Shown piece by piece: positions 6,079 to 8,807 of a stretch of DNA of 8,807 nt. The DNA comes from an uncultured Ruminococcus sp. GTDB lineage: Bacteria > Bacillota > Clostridia > Oscillospirales > Ruminococcaceae. Each line of letters starts with the position of its first letter. The stretch's first letter is position 1. The position numbers and the translations under genes are program-made. The notes beneath the pieces are model-generated. The model saw only the letters and a program-made list of their open reading frames with translations. It did no database searches and was not told the origin of the DNA. The DNA is taken from positions 1-8,807 of the forward strand of contig CAJTYV010000064.1 of assembly GCA_910584195.1 (NCBI GenBank), read 5' to 3'.

Positions 6079-6108
6079 AAAAGAGAGCTGTGTTTCAAGC
6101 TCCCTTTT
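6079..6108 (-). promoter_or_regulatory. Hairpin spanning the xis stop, before int
   Basis: In the minus-strand RNA AAAAGGGAGCU (6108-6098) pairs with AGCUCUCUUUU (6089-6079) over 11 bp with one G-U. The loop (6097-6090) contains the xis stop codon. The same stem has an A-C mismatch on the plus strand, which suggests it acts in the xis-int transcript. U4 lies in the stem and the tail is AUUAUG, so it is at most a leaky terminator or attenuator between xis and int. Confidence 0.45.
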
Positions 6109-6268
6109 CTCCGTTCACCCACTGATTAAATTTTCCTTTTGGAATAACTCTCTTTTTTCCAAGTTCCAAAGACGGGATTGCTCCCCTCCTCACCAATTCA
6201 TAGGCATAGCTTCTGCTGATGCCAAGCAGATCAGCCGCCTCTTGGATAGAATAAACTAATTTTTCCAT
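6095..6268 (-). CDS. xis: Excisionase (Xis-like HTH_17 protein)
   Basis: This 57-residue DNA-binding protein is of the excisionase family, which bends attachment-site DNA and steers the integrase toward excision. It shows the HTH_17 pattern: VYSIQEAADLLGISRSYAYE (5-24), then LVRRGAIPSLELGKKRVIPK (25-44) and a short helix, KFNQWV. The start is the ATG at 6268, with GAGGTGG about 5 bases upstream. An in-frame GTG at 6277 lies inside that ribosome binding site and is rejected. Its end is 40 bases before int, and the helicase gene ends 77 bases upstream on the same strand, so all three may share a transcript. Repeats at 6293-6338 in the upstream gap could be control sites. Confidence in the fold is high; its partnership with this integrase rests on position. 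Confidence 0.88.
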   Translation of the reverse strand: MEKLVYSIQEAADLLGISRSYAYELVRRGAIPSLELGKKRVIPKGKFNQWVNGEKGA

Positions 6269-6292
6269 AGTTTCCACCTCGCTTATAATATT

Positions 6293-6338
6293 TCCATTGA
6301 TTCTAATGGATTATTGATTTGTACACAGATGGATTATT
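6293..6338. repeat. ATGGA repeats upstream of xis
   Basis: TCCATT (6293-6298) and AATGGA (6305-6310) form a 6-bp inverted repeat with a 6-base spacer. ATGGATTATT is repeated directly at 6306-6315 and 6329-6338, 23 bases apart (about two helical turns). All lie in the 77-base gap between the helicase stop and the xis start. They may be operator or Xis-binding sites; no clear -35/-10 pair was found here. Confidence 0.4.
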
Positions 6339-6345
6339 TTTAATT

Positions 6346-8226
6346 TTATTGTACATTTTCCTGCTGATTATCTATACCTTTTTTAGCACGTTCCACAGTA
6401 TATGTTCCATCACCGTTAGAATTTACAATAAATGGAATGTTGCAATTACATCTCAAATAATCCATATTATTACTTGAAATAACACGTTCATTTTTCTTGA
6501 TTGCCTTCTCCACGGTATTATACTTCTTGTCTTTTTCCGCCACCTGCTCCAATAACAAGATTAAATCGTCTTTTATTGTTAACTTGAAATTCGTAAAATC
6601 ATCTTTTGGGACAGACGATTTTTTTACTTGCTCCTCAAATGCCTTTATAACACGCCCTCTGCAAACTTCGATCTGCCCAAGTATAATTTTGTTTACTTCC
6701 TCCTCCGCTAATCCCAACCATGATAATTGTTCCCTTATAAAAGCATCGTCCCCATCCTCACTCATGCTTTTAACAATATTCTCGTAATGATTATATAAAT
6801 TTTGAAGATTCGTCCGAGCTAAAAAATTCACATACAGTATTTCTCCATATGTGCAAAAAACCCGTTTTACATCTTCATACCTAATACGACCGTCCGCAAG
6901 ATCACGCATCACTCTAATATGATTCTCTCTTATTAATTGCCACTCTATTTTTTTGTGCTTCTCCCAGTCAATCGCTTTAGGCATAAGAGCTTTCTGATCT
7001 AGATCTCGTTGTATCCGTTCCCCAAAATCCTTTAAATAATCATTAATTATTCCTAGCTGTCTTTCCACCTGCCCACGTCTTCTCACAAAAGTATTTTTAT
7101 CATACTTATAAATATATAATTTAATCCGCTCACCATCCGCTCTTTTTCGTCCAAGCATCTGGATAAACTCTGTCTCGGTATCCGCCATGATAACCATGTT
7201 CTTTAATTTGATATCTTTTAAATTAATTCCATTATCCAACACAGAAGTTGCAATAAGAACGTTCGCAGATTGCATATCTTTATCTACGATCTGCGTCATT
7301 TCATTTAAGCCTTCCGCATTATTTTTATAATTTGAATCAACAAAAACCACCCCTTTATCGTTATCAATCTTTAATTTATCTCGTAATTTCTCTCCCGACT
7401 GAATACTGTCTACAAAAATAAGCCATTTTCCCTCATTTTCTTTATTCCTTACCAAATCAATAATTTCATCAACATTCTTTACTACGCTAACATCTAAATA
7501 TCCATAATCCCTTTCTAATTTGTCACCATAGTACCTATGATATCCATCATAGCCATCACTAATATTTTCGGGATAGATAAAGTTGCCCCTTTCATCTAGG
7601 TAGCGATAACATCCACTTTTCCAATCATATTCGAAAGAATTATCTATCTTCATTTCATGATCCGCACAAAACTGATAAAAAGGCGTATGTAAATCATACC
7701 GCTTCCAATTATCCCTTTCAATATATTCTTTTACATTTCTGATTGTTGCGGAGATAAATATCCGAATTTTTTCTTCAAACTTCTCCTGAATAAACCTAAA
7801 TGATAATCCCGTATTTGCATTGTAATTTGAATCAGTAAGGAAATAATGGCATTCATCGCACACCACATAATCAAAACTGTCGTATGTTTTGTTTTCTGCA
7901 AACCCCTTATATGTACCATTCTCATCCGCTCGGTATTCACTATTACATATCTTTTTTTCAATGCTCTGATATGTCTCCACCTTTATCGGATTTATTGTGT
8001 CACCTGTTTTTATTTGAATCCGTTTTATTTCCTTCTCAATTTGCTCCTTTAAAATGCGTCTATTAACCAAATAAAGAACCTTTCTATTTTCCTGAATAAG
8101 AAATGGACGCAATATATTCAAGACAAAATAGGTTTTTCCACTTCCTGTAGGAGCTGAAATAAAAATACAGTCCCCTCTTCTCCATTCCTCATATTTTCTC
8201 CCGATATCATCAGAAATCCATTTCAT
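6346..8226 (-). CDS. SF2 DEAD/DEAH-type helicase with unrecognised C-terminal extension
   Basis: This is a 626-residue ATP-dependent nucleic-acid helicase or translocase. Motifs run in order: Walker A APTGSGKT (25-32), motif Ia LVNRR (53-57), motif II DECH (124-127), motif III SAT (159-161), motif V IATSVLDNGINL (325-336) and motif VI QMLGRKR (356-362). The core is therefore complete and both RecA-like lobes are present. Residues from about 390 to 626 are charged and helical, with a CNC near 593-595; I do not recognise them. By eye the gene is more AT-rich than the integrase gene. The start has GGAG 6 bases upstream, and its ATG overlaps the stop of a leader ORF (ATGA). It lies upstream of xis and int on the same strand. 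Processing of the excised element, restriction-like defence or a satellite function are all possible; nothing in the sequence decides. Confidence 0.88.
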   Translation of the reverse strand: MKWISDDIGRKYEEWRRGDCIFISAPTGSGKTYFVLNILRPFLIQENRKVLYLVNRRILKEQIEKEIKRIQIKTGDTINPIKVETYQSIEKKICNSEYRADENGTYKGFAENKTYDSFDYVVCDECHYFLTDSNYNANTGLSFRFIQEKFEEKIRIFISATIRNVKEYIERDNWKRYDLHTPFYQFCADHEMKIDNSFEYDWKSGCYRYLDERGNFIYPENISDGYDGYHRYYGDKLERDYGYLDVSVVKNVDEIIDLVRNKENEGKWLIFVDSIQSGEKLRDKLKIDNDKGVVFVDSNYKNNAEGLNEMTQIVDKDMQSANVLIATSVLDNGINLKDIKLKNMVIMADTETEFIQMLGRKRADGERIKLYIYKYDKNTFVRRRGQVERQLGIINDYLKDFGERIQRDLDQKALMPKAIDWEKHKKIEWQLIRENHIRVMRDLADGRIRYEDVKRVFCTYGEILYVNFLARTNLQNLYNHYENIVKSMSEDGDDAFIREQLSWLGLAEEEVNKIILGQIEVCRGRVIKAFEEQVKKSSVPKDDFTNFKLTIKDDLILLLEQVAEKDKKYNTVEKAIKKNERVISSNNMDYLRCNCNIPFIVNSNGDGTYTVERAKKGIDNQQENVQ

Positions 8227-8300
8227 CCCTTACTCCATCCTCCATATTGGAGAATGGTAAATATAAATATAAGGCATTTCCAATTTCCATTCTCCATCAT
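8223..8300 (-). CDS. Leader ORF (25 codons) coupled to the helicase gene
   Basis: On the minus strand two consecutive ATG codons (8300 and 8297) follow GAGGGG (8310-8305) at a spacing of 4 or 7 bases, a good ribosome binding site. The frame encodes 25 residues: a polar start (MMENGNWK), a hydrophobic middle (CLIFIFTILQY) and a GGWSKG end. Its TGA (8225-8223) overlaps the helicase ATG (8226-8224) as ATGA, the classic layout for translational coupling. All three copies of the alternating repeat at 8235-8296 lie inside it, so a translating ribosome would open those structures. Either it is a regulatory leader peptide, or a short hydrophobic peptide with its own role. Translation is not proven. 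Confidence 0.55.
   Translation of the reverse strand: MMENGNWKCLIFIFTILQYGGWSKG
8235..8296 (-). promoter_or_regulatory. Mutually exclusive hairpins in the helicase leader
   Basis: In the minus-strand RNA three 10-base blocks alternate. A is UGGAGAAUGG (8296-8287), B is CCAUUCUCCA (8257-8248) and C is UGGAGGAUGG (8244-8235). B pairs perfectly with A across 29 bases, or with C across a 3-base AUA loop with one U-G. C holds the GGAGG and touches the GGAG that serves the helicase start, so the B-C hairpin would hide the ribosome binding site and A-B would free it. The blocks could instead be DNA operators. Confidence 0.5.
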
Positions 8301-8323
8301 TGCACCCCTCTGTATCCAAGAAA

Positions 8324-8405
8324 GTTGTCACGCACTCCTGCTCCTAATATAATCATTCTATTCCAGCTTACAAAACTCCCCCGTTGTTGTCAACGTTGTT
8401 GTCAA
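8324..8405 (-). repeat. TGACAAC repeats, two in tandem
   Basis: On the minus strand TTGACAACAAC occurs twice in tandem with a 12-base period (8405-8395 and 8393-8383). TGACAAC recurs alone at 8330-8324. The tandem pair lies upstream of the promoter at 8346-8373 and the third copy lies downstream of it. Each tandem unit contains TTGACA, a perfect -35, but no -10 lies at the right distance. Regulator sites, or arm-type integrase sites near the tRNA, are possible. Confidence 0.45.
8346..8373 (-). promoter_or_regulatory. Promoter of the leader ORF-helicase unit
   Basis: On the minus strand TTGTAA (8373-8368) and TATATT (8351-8346) are separated by 16 bases. Transcription would begin near 8339, about 40 bases before the leader ORF start at 8300. 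The same TTGTAA -35 is used by the membrane protein promoter at 1732. TGACAAC repeats lie on both sides. Confidence 0.5.
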
Positions 8406-8410
8406 ATCCT

Positions 8411-8437
8411 CCCTCTCCCCTTCCCCGCACCACTCCC
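8411..8437 (-). other. G-rich tract, possible quadruplex
   Basis: On the minus strand there are four G runs of 3-4 bases (8437-8435, 8426-8423, 8420-8417, 8413-8411), with loops of 8, 2 and 3 bases. A fifth run of five lies at 8382-8378. This is unusual for the surrounding AT-rich DNA. One loop exceeds the usual 7-base limit, so quadruplex formation is uncertain. Confidence 0.3.
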
Positions 8438-8446
8438 ACGCCAAAC

Positions 8447-8487
8447 AAAAAAACGGCTAAACTCCGCATAAATACTGAGTTTAACCG
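8447..8487 (-). terminator. Terminator of the tRNA cluster
   Basis: In the minus-strand RNA CGGUUAAACUC (8487-8477) pairs with GAGUUUAGCCG (8464-8454) over 11 bp with one U-G and a 12-base loop. Seven U follow (8453-8447). It begins 12 bases after the tRNA-Leu 3' end. On the plus strand TTTTT follows at 8489-8493, but the stem has a mismatch there. Confidence 0.8.
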
Positions 8488-8499
8488 CTTTTTCGATAA

Positions 8500-8585
8500 T
8501 GCCGGCGACCGGAATCGAACCGGTACGGGAGGTTAGTCCCGCAGGATTTTAAGTCCTGTGCGTCTGCCAGTTCCGCCACGCCGGC
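8500..8585 (-). tRNA. tRNA-Leu (anticodon UAA)
   Basis: This is an 86-base class II tRNA with acceptor stem GCCGGCG/CGCCGGC and A73. The D-arm begins TGGCGGAACTGGCAGACGC, and the anticodon stem-loop reads CAGGA-CTTAAAA-TCCTG with anticodon TAA. A long variable arm and a GGTTCGATTCC T-arm follow. CCA is not encoded. Its 3' end faces the helicase-xis-int module, the usual geometry for integration into a tRNA gene. Confidence 0.96.
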
Positions 8586-8608
8586 ATAATCAATATGAAA
8601 TTGATTCG

Positions 8609-8681
8609 TGGGACCTATAGGGCTCGAACCTATGACCCCCTGCTTGTAAGGCAGATGCTCTCCCAGCTGAGCTAAGATCCC
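8609..8681 (-). tRNA. tRNA-Val (anticodon UAC)
   Basis: This is a 73-base cloverleaf with acceptor GGGATCT/AGGTCCC (one U-G), A73 and D-arm TAGCTCAGCTGGGAGAGCA. The anticodon loop is CTTACAA with anticodon TAC, and the T-arm contains GGTTCGAGCC. CCA is not encoded. It is 23 bases upstream of tRNA-Leu in the same direction, so both come from one transcript. Confidence 0.96.
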
Positions 8682-8756
8682 AAATGTAAATTTTTTCAGA
8701 ATTAACTTTGCTAAATTTGTTTTGCCAATCCGTAATTCCGATGCAACTTTTTTAAA

Positions 8757-8807
8757 CGACCCGGATGGGACTCGAACCCACGACCTCCGCCGTGACAGGG
8801 CGGCGCT
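8757..8807 (-). tRNA. tRNA-Asp (anticodon GUC), 5' part outside the window
   Basis: The 3' 51 bases are present. The anticodon stem-loop is CCGCC-CTGTCAC-GGCGG with anticodon GTC, the T-arm is GTGGG-TTCGAGT-CCCAT, and the acceptor 3' strand is CCGGGTC with G73, the discriminator expected for Asp. The acceptor 5' strand and D-arm lie beyond the window edge. Confidence 0.92.

Noticed and set aside
1..8807. CRISPR array, insertion sequence or rRNA
   Set aside because: No regularly spaced repeats, no transposase with terminal inverted repeats, and no rRNA-like sequence were seen on either strand.

Overview
The window looks like low-to-moderate-GC Firmicute DNA, most probably from Clostridia and best fitting Lachnospiraceae. 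The reasons are AT-rich spacers, strong GGAGG-type ribosome binding sites, a Rpn/PD-(D/E)XK protein with E-A-R octads, and a membrane protein ending in a beta-rich domain familiar from that family. I made no database search, so the taxonomy is inferred from style.

Layout, left to right. Bases 1-341 hold no gene, only two related hairpins; the second is a plausible terminator. A two-pass membrane protein (342-1658, minus) diverges from a Cro/CI-type regulator (1789-2100, plus). Overlapping back-to-back promoters and operator-like repeats lie between them. A 55-residue excisionase-like HTH protein (2087-2254, minus) overlaps the regulator's end. A 356-base AT-rich gap follows, with a short repeat cluster and an oriT-like sequence. 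Next comes a two-gene mobilization operon: a MobC-like protein (2611-2889) and an unusually short relaxase (2886-3425). Two minus-strand genes follow: a small unrecognised protein (3485-3772) and a PD-(D/E)XK nuclease-like protein (3881-4801).

The right half is a minus-strand module: SF2 helicase (6346-8226), excisionase (6095-6268) and tyrosine integrase (4879-6054). The helicase is preceded by a 25-codon leader ORF whose stop codon overlaps the helicase start. That leader contains three copies of a 10-base block in alternating orientation, which can form mutually exclusive hairpins. The window ends in a minus-strand tRNA cluster: Leu(UAA), Val(UAC) and a truncated Asp(GUC). The 3' end of tRNA-Leu faces the integrase module.

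The most economical reading is an integrative mobilizable element, or part of one, beside a tRNA cluster. Int and Xis would handle integration and excision, and MobC, the relaxase and the oriT would allow transfer using a helper's mating apparatus. The helicase could serve DNA processing or defence. No attachment-site repeat was found and the left boundary was not identified. The least ordinary features are the helicase leader, the compact relaxase and the second Xis-like protein beside the mobilization genes.
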